Shown piece after piece: positions 1 through 8,094 of a stretch of 64,000 bases of DNA. Position 1 is the first letter of the stretch. Each line of letters begins with the position of its first letter. The stretch is from positions 3,286,001-3,350,000 of the forward strand of contig CP191518.1 of assembly GCA_050516505.1 (NCBI GenBank), in the 5' to 3' direction. The notes below the pieces were generated by a model that saw only the letters and a program-made list of their open reading frames with translations, searched no databases and had not been told where the DNA came from. Source of the stretch: Scandinavium ludwigii_A. GTDB lineage: Bacteria > Pseudomonadota > Gammaproteobacteria > Enterobacterales > Enterobacteriaceae. The position numbers and the translations under genes were made by a program.

Positions 1-693
1 CATCGTCACGGAAAATGGGTCGGCATTTGCGGCGAGCTGGGCGGCGAAAGCCGTTACCTGCCGCTGCTATTGGGGCTGGAACTGGATGAACTGAGCATGA
101 GCGGGCCGCGTATCCCGGCGGTGAAAAGCCTGCTGCGTCAGCTGGACAGCGCTGCCTGCCGCGAGCTGGCCAACCAAGCGTGTGAATGCCGCAGCGCCGA
201 TGACATTGAAGCGCTGCTGCGCGCATTCACGCCGGAGGACGACGCGCGTCCGCTGCTGGCGCTGGAAAACATTCTGTTCACCGACCGTCCTTTGCGCAAA
301 GAGCAAATTATCCAGCTGCTGTGCGGCAATCTGGCGGTCAACGGGCGCACCGAGCATCCGCTGGAACTGGAAGAGGATATCTGGCAGCGCGAAGAAATCG
401 TCACCACCGGCGTCGGGTTTGGCGTGGCAATCCCGCACACCAAATCGGCGTGGATCCGCCACTCGAGCATCAGCATAGCGCGGCTGCCGGCGCTGACCGA
501 TTGGCAGTCGGAGATGGGCGAGGTCGAACTGGTGATTATGCTCACGCTCGGCGAGCACGAAGGCATTAACCACGTGAAGGTCTTTTCCCAACTGGCGCGT
601 AAACTGGTCAACAAAACCTTCCGTCAGTCGCTACTGGAAGCCACCGATGCGCAGGCGATTCTGACCTTGTTGAGCGAAGAACTGAGCCTGTAA
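1..693 (+). CDS. PTS multiphosphoryl transfer protein, C-terminal part (5' truncated)
   Basis: The reading frame is open from base 1, so the gene starts upstream of the window. The first residues (GICGELGG, then LGLELDELSMS) match the end of the PEP-binding domain of PTS enzyme I. They are followed by a fructose-type EIIA domain with the phosphorylated-histidine motif GVAIPHTKS. An EI-EIIA fusion is typical of E. coli PtsA/FryA-type proteins, which pass phosphate from PEP to a sugar permease. The sugar cannot be told from this fragment. It ends in TAA, 3 bases before a convergent AraC-type gene. Confidence 0.85.
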   Translation, partial: HRHGKWVGICGELGGESRYLPLLLGLELDELSMSGPRIPAVKSLLRQLDSAACRELANQACECRSADDIEALLRAFTPEDDARPLLALENILFTDRPLRKEQIIQLLCGNLAVNGRTEHPLELEEDIWQREEIVTTGVGFGVAIPHTKSAWIRHSSISIARLPALTDWQSEMGEVELVIMLTLGEHEGINHVKVFSQLARKLVNKTFRQSLLEATDAQAILTLLSEELSL

Positions 694-696
694 GCC

Positions 697-1554
697 TTAC
701 TGGAACCGCGCGCGGTACTCTCCCGGCGTCAGCCCAAACTGACGCCGGAACAATCGACTGAAATAGTCCCCATCCGGATAACCACAACGCAACGCCACAT
801 CGCCAATCGACAGCTGGTATTTCTGCAAAATCATCCGCGCTTTCGCCATTCTCACCCAGCGCAGGTAATCGACAAAACGCAGGGTGCCCTGCTGGCTAAA
901 CAGCCGCGACAGGTGATTGGGCGTGATATTGAAAAACGCCGCCACGTCTTCGCGCGTCAACGGTCTGGCGTAGTTATCCTGAATCCAATTGCAGATACTT
1001 TGATAGAGAAACTGCGGGCGTGACGGCACCGCCCCCACTTCCGTGACCGTGCTTTTTCGGCACAGATGCAGAAAGCTCAACGCCAGCGGCTGGATAATTT
1101 GCTGCTCCAGCGGAGAACGGCTCAGCAGCGTTAACGCGGTGAGCATCGCCTCTCCTTCGCCGTGCTGCTGATGCGGAAACTCCACCTTTCGCAGCGGCGC
1201 GGGCGTGTTGCCGTTGCGGCTGTCGTAAAACGCCATTCCGATCCACGCCGGGGCGAAAACCATACTCAGCACCATCGCTGAACGCGTAAACATCGGTTGA
1301 TTGGCGGCACGCGGCGGAATAAACAGCATTTCGCCCTGCGCCAGCGTGTGCTGCGTTTCATCCAGCGCGTTGCCGTATTCACCGCGCAGCACAATTTCAA
1401 GGCGCGGCATGTCCAGACACAGCGCCCCGGTGGGCAGTGATTTTGCCGAATGGGCAAACCATACGCGGCCCAGACGCTGCGGATTGAGCACCAGCCCGCT
1501 GAGCAAATCGGCAAAGAAACGGCGGTCGGCAGGAAGGGGGGTCACCGGCATCAT
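697..1554 (-). CDS. AraC-family transcriptional regulator (YijO-like)
   Basis: About 285 residues. An N-terminal cupin-like sensor part contains MPRLEIVLRGEY, and a C-terminal AraC double helix-turn-helix contains FNITPNHLSRLF and GYPDGDYFSRLFRRQFGLTP. The domain order and the PRLEIVL motif resemble E. coli YijO, which also lies near PTS genes. The frame extends upstream to 1617, but the tandem ATGs at 1554/1551 have AGGG just upstream, so I place the start there. It is convergent with the PTS gene and may regulate it; that is inference from position only. Confidence 0.8.
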   Translation of the reverse strand: MMPVTPLPADRRFFADLLSGLVLNPQRLGRVWFAHSAKSLPTGALCLDMPRLEIVLRGEYGNALDETQHTLAQGEMLFIPPRAANQPMFTRSAMVLSMVFAPAWIGMAFYDSRNGNTPAPLRKVEFPHQQHGEGEAMLTALTLLSRSPLEQQIIQPLALSFLHLCRKSTVTEVGAVPSRPQFLYQSICNWIQDNYARPLTREDVAAFFNITPNHLSRLFSQQGTLRFVDYLRWVRMAKARMILQKYQLSIGDVALRCGYPDGDYFSRLFRRQFGLTPGEYRARFQ

Positions 1555-1638
1555 CTGGCCCTGAAAATGGGAAACGATGAGTGTAACGCGAAGGCGGAAA
1601 ATGTGAACGCCCGGCACGTCACGTACCGGGCTAAGCGA

Positions 1639-2469
1639 TTACGATTTCAGGAATGTCAGCAAATCTTCGGTAATCTGCTGTTTATGGGTGGTGCAGATGC
1701 CATGTGGGGCGCCCTTGTAGACCTTCAGCTCCGCATCAGGCAGCATTTCCGCCGCCACTTTGCCGCAGGTTTCGAACGGCACAATCTGATCGTCATCACC
1801 GTGGATAACCAGCGTCGGGAGGGTCATGCGTTTTAGATCTTCTCGCAAATCGGTTTCAGAAAACGCTTTAATGCAGTCATAAAGCCCTTTGATCGAACCC
1901 TGTAATCCCTGCGCCGTGAAGCTCGCCCGCACCGCTTCCGACACGCTTGCCCCTGAGCGGTTATAGCCGTAAAACGCCTCCGACAGCTCCTGGAAGAACG
2001 CGCCGCGATCGTTCACAACCCCCTGACGGATACCGTCGAACACCTCGATGGGCACACCGTTGGGGTTGAAATCGGTTTTCACCATGATCGGCGTCACCGC
2101 GCTAATCAACACCGCTTTTGCCACGCGCTCTGTGCCGTGGCGTCCAATGTAGCGCGCCACTTCGCCACCGCCAGTGGAATGCCCAACGTGCACAGCATCC
2201 TTCAAATTAAGATGAGCAGTGAGTTCCGCCAGATCGTCGGCGTACTGATCCATGTTATTTCCGTCCCATGATTGCGAGGATCGCCCGTGACCACGCCTGT
2301 CGTGGGCGATCACCCGGAAACCTTTCTCGCCCAAAAATAGCATCTGATCTTCGAACGCATCCGCCGTCAGAGGCCAGCCATGGCTGAATACCACCGGCTG
2401 CCCGCTCCCCCAGTCTTTGAAATAGAGAGTGCTACCGTCTTTCAGGGTCAATTTGTCGTAACCACTCAT
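1639..2469 (-). CDS. Alpha/beta hydrolase, non-heme chloroperoxidase type
   Basis: A 276-residue alpha/beta hydrolase. It has the oxyanion-loop motif FSHGWPL, the nucleophile elbow GHSTGGGEVARY (catalytic Ser in GHSTG), an acid in VIHGDDDQIVPF and a C-terminal His in GAPHGICTTH. This pattern is typical of cofactor-free bacterial chloroperoxidases/aryl esterases that perhydrolyse short acids. The frame continues upstream, but the ATG at 2469 has an ideal GGAG 5 bases before it and matches the family start (MSGYDKLTLKDGS). The natural substrate is not known. It is divergent from the GntP-type permease gene. Confidence 0.88.
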   Translation of the reverse strand: MSGYDKLTLKDGSTLYFKDWGSGQPVVFSHGWPLTADAFEDQMLFLGEKGFRVIAHDRRGHGRSSQSWDGNNMDQYADDLAELTAHLNLKDAVHVGHSTGGGEVARYIGRHGTERVAKAVLISAVTPIMVKTDFNPNGVPIEVFDGIRQGVVNDRGAFFQELSEAFYGYNRSGASVSEAVRASFTAQGLQGSIKGLYDCIKAFSETDLREDLKRMTLPTLVIHGDDDQIVPFETCGKVAAEMLPDAELKVYKGAPHGICTTHKQQITEDLLTFLKS

Positions 2470-2654
2470 GGGATCTCCTGCTTCTTGAAAATGCTGACGC
2501 CGGATGGCGCAGCGGTGCTTAAGAAGCATATGCCAGATTTGAAATCGATCACGTTTATCGAACAAATATTATTCAAATCGATAATTCTTCCGGATATTTG
2601 AAGCCCGTCGCAAAGTGTTAATAAATGTGTCTGTATGTATTTACAACCCCTGCC

Positions 2655-2684
2655 ATGTTACCAGTATCATGTTACCGGTATCAG
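2655..2684. promoter_or_regulatory. Tandem GntR (gluconate repressor) operator-like sites
   Basis: Two near-identical 16-mers, ATGTTACCAGTATCAT (2655-2670) and ATGTTACCGGTATCAG (2669-2684), overlap by 2 bases about 70-100 bp upstream of the GntP-type permease start. They closely resemble the E. coli GntR operator consensus ATGTTACCGGTAACAT. They support gluconate-responsive control of the permease. GntR itself is not in the window. Confidence 0.7.
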
Positions 2685-2752
2685 TGATAAATGCAGGGAT
2701 TAAGCCAAGCTATCACTACCCTTTTCGCTGTCACGCTACAGAGGATACAAAG

Positions 2753-4129
2753 ATGACAGAAGTTACGAACGCATTGGGAGCCGGTACGCTGCTCGGCATC
2801 GCAGCAGGGGCCGTCGCCCTGTTGCTGGTCTTGATCATGCGCTTCAAGGTGCATGCCTTTTTAGCCTTAACCCTGGTCAGCATCGTGGTGGCGCTGCTGA
2901 CGAAAGTGCCTTTCGATAAAGTCGTACCGACGTTGCTGACTGGCTTCGGCGGCACGCTGGCAGGCGTTGCATTGCTGGTGGGTCTGGGGGCGATGATTGG
3001 CCGACTGCTGGAAGTCTCCGGCGGAGCAAAAGTGCTGGCTGATACGCTGATTAACAAATTTGGTGAGCAACGCGCGCCGTTCGCGCTGGGCGTGGCATCG
3101 CTGCTGTTCGGCTTCCCTATCTTCTTCGACGCCGGTCTGGTGGTGATGCTGCCGATTATCTTCAGCGTCGCTAAACAGTTTGGCGGCTCCACGCTGAAAT
3201 ACGCTTTCCCGGCAGCGGGTGCGTTTGCGGTGATGCACGCGCTGGTTCCACCACATCCGGGCCCGGTTGCCGCGGCTGAACTGCTCGGTGCAAACATTGG
3301 CCTGCTGGTGATTGTCGGTCTGATTATCGCCCTGCCAACCTGGTATCTCGGCGCGTATCTGTACGGCCTGTACGCCGGGAAGAAATTCGACATTAAACTG
3401 CCGACCTCTTTCCTCGGGGCGGTCGAAGCCGATCCTGACCACAAGCCGCCTTCATTCGGCATGGTGTTAACCATTCTGCTGATGCCGCTGGTGCTGATTT
3501 TCCTGGAAACCGGCCTCAACACCGCGATTGTGCTGGGTTGGGTGGCGAAAGACGACACGCTGGTCAACTTCCTGCGCATGCTTGGTAAAACCCCGGTAGC
3601 GCTGCTGATTACCGTGTTCTTCTCGCTGATGGTATTCAGCCGCCAACACAGCCTTAAGCATCTGGAAAAAATCTGTGACGGCGCATTAGGCCCAATCTGC
3701 GGCATCATTCTGGTGACCGGCGCGGGCGGTATGTTCGGTGGCGTTCTGCGCGCCAGCGGCATTGGCGATGCGCTGGCAGGCGTGTTGTCCGATACCGGCA
3801 TGCCAGTCATCGTGGCGGCGTTCGTGATTGCGACGGCGCTGCGTGTGGCGCAGGGTTCCGCCACGGTGGCGTTGACCACGACCGCCGCACTGGTTGCGCC
3901 GATGGTCCAGGCCACAACCGGTATCAGCCAGCTCGATCTGTGCTTTATCGTGGTCGCGATCGCCGGTGGCGCAACGGTGCTGTCCCACGTGAATGACTCC
4001 GGTTTCTGGCTGGTTGGCCGCTTCCTCGAAATGGATGAAAAGACCACGTTAAAAACCTGGACGGTGATGGAAACGCTGCTCGGCGGCCTCGCCTTCCTGT
4101 TCGCGCTGATCGGTAGCATGATCTTCTAA
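2753..4129 (+). CDS. GntP-family gluconate/sugar-acid:H+ symporter
   Basis: A 458-residue inner-membrane protein with about 12-14 hydrophobic segments. Family hallmarks include FFDAGLVVMLP, ALVPPHPGPVAA, RVAQGSATVALTT and VLSHVNDSGFWLVGR, close to GntT/GntU/IdnT-type permeases. The ATG at 2753 is preceded by AGAGGA; the in-frame extension to 2615 would run through the operators and is rejected. Tandem GntR-like operators upstream suggest gluconate as substrate, but sequence alone does not tell it from related sugar acids. An intrinsic terminator follows at 4188-4217. Confidence 0.88.
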   Translation: MTEVTNALGAGTLLGIAAGAVALLLVLIMRFKVHAFLALTLVSIVVALLTKVPFDKVVPTLLTGFGGTLAGVALLVGLGAMIGRLLEVSGGAKVLADTLINKFGEQRAPFALGVASLLFGFPIFFDAGLVVMLPIIFSVAKQFGGSTLKYAFPAAGAFAVMHALVPPHPGPVAAAELLGANIGLLVIVGLIIALPTWYLGAYLYGLYAGKKFDIKLPTSFLGAVEADPDHKPPSFGMVLTILLMPLVLIFLETGLNTAIVLGWVAKDDTLVNFLRMLGKTPVALLITVFFSLMVFSRQHSLKHLEKICDGALGPICGIILVTGAGGMFGGVLRASGIGDALAGVLSDTGMPVIVAAFVIATALRVAQGSATVALTTTAALVAPMVQATTGISQLDLCFIVVAIAGGATVLSHVNDSGFWLVGRFLEMDEKTTLKTWTVMETLLGGLAFLFALIGSMIF

Positions 4130-4187
4130 TGTGAGCTAAATCACTTCAAAGATCCGACCACAGTCAGTATCATGGTCAGACCCTAAA

Positions 4188-4217
4188 CCCTCGTCCTGCA
4201 CGACGAGGGTTTTCTTT
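4188..4217 (+). terminator. Intrinsic terminator after the GntP-type permease
   Basis: Perfect 8-bp stem CCCTCGTC / GACGAGGG (4188-4195, 4202-4209) with a 6-base loop, followed by TTTTCTTTT. It separates the permease from rnk. Confidence 0.85.
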
Positions 4218-4263
4218 TGGAAACACGTCACTGGATCTCAACCTGGAAAACATGGAGTCAACA

Positions 4264-4674
4264 ATGACCAGACCCGCCATCATCATTAATGAGTTCGATG
4301 CCGAACGCATTGACCGCCTGCTGGAACGACCAGAGTGGGCAACCTCCCCGGTTGCGGCTGCGCTGAATGACGAACTGGATCGGGCGCAGATGTGCTCCCC
4401 ACAGGAGATGCCGCACAATGTGGTCAGCATGAATAGCCAGGTCCGCTTCCGCGATTTGAGCACCCAGGAAGAACGCGTGCGTACGCTGGTGTTCCCGGTC
4501 AACATGACCGACAGCGCAACGCAGCTTTCCGTTCTGGCACCGGTCGGGGCCGCACTGCTTGGCCTTCGCGTGGGCGATTCCATTCATTGGTCGCTGCCAA
4601 ACGGCACCGAAACGCACTTAGAAGTGCTCGAGTTGCTGTATCAACCAGAAGCCGCCGGTGAATTTAACCGCTAA
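4264..4674 (+). CDS. rnk: Nucleoside diphosphate kinase regulator Rnk
   Basis: A 136-residue protein with a GreA-like C-terminal domain. Strongly conserved Rnk stretches include ELDRAQMCSPQEMPH, TQLSVLAPVGAALLGLRVG and HLEVLELLYQPEAAG. In E. coli Rnk binds RNA polymerase and affects nucleoside triphosphate balance and alginate-type regulation. The ATG at 4264 follows GGAG by 6 bases. In E. coli ybdR separates rnk from uspG; here the next gene is uspG directly, so ybdR is absent. Confidence 0.95.
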   Translation: MTRPAIIINEFDAERIDRLLERPEWATSPVAAALNDELDRAQMCSPQEMPHNVVSMNSQVRFRDLSTQEERVRTLVFPVNMTDSATQLSVLAPVGAALLGLRVGDSIHWSLPNGTETHLEVLELLYQPEAAGEFNR

Positions 4675-4694
4675 GCGCGTCTGAATGAGTTTTC

Positions 4695-4722
4695 AGAGGA
4701 TGTTCCCCCACATCCTCTTTCC
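4695..4722 (+). terminator. Intrinsic terminator of rnk
   Basis: Stem AGAGGATG (4695-4702) / CATCCTCT (4711-4718) with an 8-base loop and a short T-rich tail, 20 bases after the rnk stop. Confidence 0.7.
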
Positions 4723-4849
4723 GTTTCCCCTTGCCACAAAACTTTACCCTCCCTGCACCGCCTGAAAGTAAGATTTGCGACGTGAATGGCACAAAGCAGT
4801 CGCCGAATATGCTTGTATATAAGCAGGATCGTTACATGGAGGTCATTGT

Positions 4850-5278
4850 ATGTATAACACCATCATAATGCCGGTTGATGTCTTCGAAATGGCGCTGAGT
4901 GACAAGGCCGTTCGTCACGCGGAGTTTCTCGCCCAGCAGGAAGGCATTATCCATCTTTTGCACGTCCTGCCTGGCTCCGCGAGCCTGACCATGAGCCGTT
5001 TTGCCGCCGATTTACGTCGTTTTGAAGAGCATCTGTACCATGAGGCGGAAACGCGCCTGAAAACCATGGTTGACCATTTCAGTATTGACCCTTCGCGTAT
5101 CAAAACCCACGTGCTGATGGGCAACGTACGTGACGTAGTGAACGAACTGGCCGAAGAACTCAAGGCCGACGTGGTGGTCATTGGCTCGCGTAATCCGTCA
5201 ATTGCCACGCACCTGCTCGGCTCCAACGCCTCGAGCGTGATTCGTCATGCGCACGTGCCGGTACTGGTCGTGCGGTAA
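4850..5278 (+). CDS. uspG: Universal stress protein UspG
   Basis: A 142-residue cytoplasmic Usp-domain protein beginning MYNTIIMPVDVFEM, as in E. coli UspG (YbdQ). The ATP-binding signature is at the C-terminus: VVIGSRNPS, then LGSNASSVIRHAHVPVLVV (G-x2-G-x9-G-S/T type). The start is preceded by GGAGG 6 bases upstream. UspG is linked to stress survival, adhesion and motility in E. coli; its biochemical target is uncertain. It is followed by an intrinsic terminator and a REP pair, and converges on ahpF. Confidence 0.95.
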   Translation: MYNTIIMPVDVFEMALSDKAVRHAEFLAQQEGIIHLLHVLPGSASLTMSRFAADLRRFEEHLYHEAETRLKTMVDHFSIDPSRIKTHVLMGNVRDVVNELAEELKADVVVIGSRNPSIATHLLGSNASSVIRHAHVPVLVVR

Positions 5279-5302
5279 ATTCACGCCCCCTCCACGCGTA
5301 AA

Positions 5303-5333
5303 AAAAGAGGCTACCTTTCGGTAGCCTCTTTAC
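5303..5333. terminator. Bidirectional intrinsic terminator between uspG and ahpF
   Basis: GAGGCTACC / GGTAGCCTC stem with a TTTC loop. An A-run lies on the left and TTT on the right, so it can terminate uspG and possibly ahpF transcripts coming from the other side. Confidence 0.85.
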
Positions 5334-5358
5334 ATTGCAGGTGTCGTCTTACTTTTTC

Positions 5359-5428
5359 GCCCGGTGGCGCTAACGCTTACCGGGCCTACAAAATCCGTAG
5401 GCCCGTGCACGCATCGCGCCGCTGGGCA
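5359..5428. repeat. REP/BIME palindromic unit pair
   Basis: GCCCGGTGGCGCTAACGC followed by CCGGGCCTAC, then an inverted copy (GTAGGCCCG, CGCCGCTGGGC). This is the usual enterobacterial REP layout between convergent genes, here uspG and ahpF. Confidence 0.75.
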
Positions 5429-5433
5429 CTTTT

Positions 5434-6993
5434 TTATGCGGTGCGAATCAGGTAATCAAACGAACTCAGGGAAGCTTTAGCGCCTTCGCCGGTCGCGATA
5501 ATAATTTGTTTGTACGGCACGGTGGTGCAATCGCCCGCCGCAAATACGCCCTTCACGCTGGTTTCGCATTTGGCATCAATGATGATTTCGCCCATACGGT
5601 TGCGCTCAATTGCGCCTTCCAGCCAGGTGGTGTTGGGCAGCAGACCAATCTGCACAAAGATGCCGGCCAGTGGAATCTGATGCGTGTCGCCGCTGACGCG
5701 GTCACGATACTCCAGCCCCACCACGCGGGTGCCGTCACCTTTCACTTCGGTCGTTTGCGCGTTAAGAATGATGTCGACGTTTTTCAGGCTGCGTACTTTG
5801 TTCTGCAATACCTGGTCGGCTTTCATCTCTGGGGCAAACTCCAGCAGCGTAACGTGCTCAACAATACCCGCCAGATCGATAGCCGCTTCCACGCCGGAGT
5901 TACCACCGCCGATCACCGCCACACGTTTGCCTTTAAACAGTGGGCCGTCACAGTGCGGGCAGTAGGTCACGCCTTTGGTGCGATACTGATCTTCACCCGG
6001 CACGTTCATGTTGCGCCATTTCGCACCGGTGGCAATGATAACGCTGCGGGCTTTCAACACCGCACCAGACGCCGTTTCAATCTGATGCAGGCCGCCTTCT
6101 CCCTCCGCTGGCGTCAGTTTGCTGGCGCTCTGGGAATCGATAACGTCCACGTCGTAGTCGGAAACGTGCTGCTTGAGCGCGCCCGCCAGTTTCTGGCCTT
6201 CGGTTTTTGGCACCGAAATGTAGTTTTCGATGTCGACGGTGTCGAGCACCTGGCCACCAAAACGCTCGCCCATCAGGCCAGTGCGGATGCCTTTACGGGC
6301 AGAGTAAACCGCCGCCGCCGCGCCCGCCGGGCCGGAGCCGACGATCAGTACATCGTAAACATCACGTTTGTTCAGCTCTTCCGCCGCACGTTTCTCCGCG
6401 CCGGTGTCCACTTTTGCCACGATCTCTGCCAGCGTCATGCGACCCTGACCAAATTCCTGACCGTTCACAAACACCGCCGGAACGCCCATCACGTTGCGAT
6501 CGGTAATTTCATTCTGGAACACGCCACCGTCAATCGCAGTGTGCTTGATGCGCGGGTTAAGCACCGCCATCAGGTTCAGCGCCTGCACCACGTCCGGGCA
6601 GTTGTGGCAGGAGAGCGAGTAATAGGTTTCGAATTCGAAATCGCCGTCCAGATCGCGGATTTGCTCCAGCAGCGCCTGCGCTTCTTTTGACGGATGACCG
6701 CCGGTCCACAGCAGTGCCAGCACCAGCGAGGTAAATTCATGACCCAGCGGGGAGCCCGCAAAGCGCGGTCCGTGGGTAGAACCCGGATTGGTAATCAGAA
6801 AAGAAGGCTTGCGCACTGGCAGGCTGTTATCTTCTTTGAAGGTCACCTTCGGCGAGAGTTCGGCGATTTCCGCCAGTAGTTCCTTGATTTCTGCCGATTT
6901 AGCGCTGTCATCCAGCGTGGCAATCAGCTCAACAGGTTTCGTCAGTTTCTCAAGATAGGCCTTGAGCTGGGTTTTCATGTTTGTGTCGAGCAT
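5434..6993 (-). CDS. ahpF: Alkyl hydroperoxide reductase subunit F
   Basis: A 519-residue flavoprotein that transfers electrons from NADH through FAD and two dithiols to AhpC. Visible features: an N-terminal tandem thioredoxin-fold domain with redox motif CHNC (about 129-132), an FAD-binding GSGPAGAAAA (about 218), a thioredoxin-reductase-like CPHC (about 345), an NADH-binding GGGNSGVEAA, and a C-terminal FAD motif GVFAAGDCT. It aligns throughout with E. coli AhpF (521 residues). It is downstream of ahpC on the same strand but 235 bp away, with an ERIC element and a hairpin between them. Confidence 0.98.
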   Translation of the reverse strand: MLDTNMKTQLKAYLEKLTKPVELIATLDDSAKSAEIKELLAEIAELSPKVTFKEDNSLPVRKPSFLITNPGSTHGPRFAGSPLGHEFTSLVLALLWTGGHPSKEAQALLEQIRDLDGDFEFETYYSLSCHNCPDVVQALNLMAVLNPRIKHTAIDGGVFQNEITDRNVMGVPAVFVNGQEFGQGRMTLAEIVAKVDTGAEKRAAEELNKRDVYDVLIVGSGPAGAAAAVYSARKGIRTGLMGERFGGQVLDTVDIENYISVPKTEGQKLAGALKQHVSDYDVDVIDSQSASKLTPAEGEGGLHQIETASGAVLKARSVIIATGAKWRNMNVPGEDQYRTKGVTYCPHCDGPLFKGKRVAVIGGGNSGVEAAIDLAGIVEHVTLLEFAPEMKADQVLQNKVRSLKNVDIILNAQTTEVKGDGTRVVGLEYRDRVSGDTHQIPLAGIFVQIGLLPNTTWLEGAIERNRMGEIIIDAKCETSVKGVFAAGDCTTVPYKQIIIATGEGAKASLSSFDYLIRTA

Positions 6994-7065
6994 TGTTCTT
7001 CCCTCTCATAAACATCATCATGCGAGCGGCCTTGTGCGGGCAGCTTGCATCATGGTGTTTGGATT

Positions 7066-7093
7066 GAAACGGGTGCATAACGGCACCCGTTTC
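7066..7093. repeat. Strong hairpin in the ahpC-ahpF spacer
   Basis: Perfect 11-bp inverted repeat GAAACGGGTGC / GCACCCGTTTC with a 6-base loop. There is no T-run on the ahpF side, so it looks like a processing, stability or attenuation structure rather than a full terminator. Confidence 0.6.
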
Positions 7094-7103
7094 GAAGAGT
7101 TAA

Positions 7104-7222
7104 TTTCCACGCATTTCGCGTCACAGAAAGGCGGCTAGCTTGTGAACCCCCGGGAGCTTACAAACAGTAAGTGACCGGGGTGAACAAGTGACGCCAACGC
7201 ATCTGTGGCGTGAAAGACACCG
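7104..7222. repeat. ERIC element in the ahpC 3' untranslated region
   Basis: The centre (7143-7185) reads GTGAACCCCCGGGAGCTTAC ... AGTAAGTGACCGGGGTGAAC. This matches the two facing halves of the enterobacterial repetitive intergenic consensus (GTGAATCCCCAGGAGCTTAC / AAGTAAGTGACTGGGGTGAG). Flanks also fit: AGAAAGGCGGC on the left and GCCAACGCATCTG on the right. The outer ends are less conserved, so the borders are approximate. It begins about 7 bases after the ahpC stop. Confidence 0.85.
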
Positions 7223-7228
7223 GAAATT

Positions 7229-7792
7229 TTAGATTTTACCGACCAGGTCCAGGGATGGAGCCAGCGTCGCGTCGCCTTCTTTCCATTTCGCCGGGCACAC
7301 TTCGCCTGGATGGGAAGCCACGTACTGTGCCGCTTTGACTTTACGCAGCAGGTCAGATGCGTCACGGCCGATGCCTTCAGCGGTAACTTCAATGGCCTGA
7401 ATGATGCCCTGCGGGTCAACGATGAAGGTGCCACGGTCGGCCAGGCCTTCGTCTTCACGCATATTTTCGAAGTTACGGGTCAGGGCGCCAGTTGGGTCGC
7501 CGATCATCGCGTATTTGATTTTTGCGATGGTGTCGGAGCTGCTGTGCCACGCTTTATGGGTAAAGTGGGTGTCGGTAGAAACGGAGTAAATATCTACGCC
7601 CAGTTTCTGGAATTCTTCGTAGTGGTCAGCCACGTCGCCCAGTTCGGTCGGGCAAACGAAGGTAAAGTCAGCCGGATAGAAGAAGAACACGCTCCAGCGA
7701 CCTTCGGTGTCTTTCTCAGTGACTTCTACGAATTCGCCGTTTTTGAAAGCCTGGTTTTTAAAAGGTTTGATTTTGGTGTTAATTAAAGACAT
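7229..7792 (-). CDS. ahpC: Alkyl hydroperoxide reductase subunit C (2-Cys peroxiredoxin)
   Basis: A 187-residue typical 2-Cys peroxiredoxin that reduces H2O2, organic peroxides and peroxynitrite. The peroxidatic Cys47 is in DFTFVCPTE and the resolving Cys in GEVCPAKWKEG. It is nearly identical in layout to E. coli AhpC and is recycled by AhpF. The ATG at 7792 has GGAGG 8 bases upstream; an in-frame extension to 7870 lacks such a site. The upstream region holds a structured RNA/terminator and an OxyR-like site shared with divergent dsbG. Confidence 0.98.
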   Translation of the reverse strand: MSLINTKIKPFKNQAFKNGEFVEVTEKDTEGRWSVFFFYPADFTFVCPTELGDVADHYEEFQKLGVDIYSVSTDTHFTHKAWHSSSDTIAKIKYAMIGDPTGALTRNFENMREDEGLADRGTFIVDPQGIIQAIEVTAEGIGRDASDLLRKVKAAQYVASHPGEVCPAKWKEGDATLAPSLDLVGKI

Positions 7793-7930
7793 CTGTACTT
7801 CCTCCGTGTTGTCGTTGAGAGGTAAGGTAACTAACTTTGATTCAACGGGCCAATGCGTTTCCTGTATCAAATCAATAAGCGTTAGCTAACAAACCGACGC
7901 AACGATGTTAATGAACCCAGAACGTAAAAA

Positions 7931-8037
7931 GGCCACCTTTTCAGGCGGCCCCGTTACCTGAAAGCCCCTGAGGGTGTTCAGTGCCAGCAAGCTGGCTTTC
8001 GTTGCGCTCTACACCCTTGTTAAAGGCCGTAACAGCG
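7931..8037 (-). ncRNA. Candidate structured leader RNA or small RNA upstream of ahpC, ending in an intrinsic terminator
   Basis: Read on the minus strand, the segment has a short closing helix GTTAC (8033-8029) / GTAAC (7957-7953). Inside is an arm ACACCCT/AGGGTGT (8011-8017 with 7971-7977) topped by GCCAGC/GCTGGC (7983-7996). Immediately after comes a perfect terminator, GGCCGCCT-GAAA-AGGTGGCC plus TTTTT (7950-7926). A -10-like TCTAAT (8049-8044) is a possible start. It ends about 134 bp before the ahpC start, so it is either an independent sRNA or an attenuated ahpC leader. I do not recognise the RNA family. Confidence 0.4.
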
Positions 8038-8094
8038 AAACGGATTAGACCATTCACCTTATGCCAGCGCAATTGCGCCACGCCGGGGTCTTAT

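Noticed and set aside
2530..2600. Repeated AAATCGAT segments upstream of the hydrolase gene
   Set aside because: Could be an operator, but the copies differ and no clear symmetry or spacing supports one.
2731..4119. Long open frame on the minus strand opposite the GntP-type permease
   Set aside because: It has no ribosome site, an unnatural Ser/Thr/Pro-rich composition and mirrors a well-supported permease gene.
4130..4145. TGTGA-N6-TCACT, a CRP-site-like sequence
   Set aside because: It lies between the permease stop and its terminator with no promoter apparent nearby, so it is probably chance.
5506..6690. 394-codon plus-strand frame opposite ahpF
   Set aside because: Antisense shadow of a highly conserved gene.
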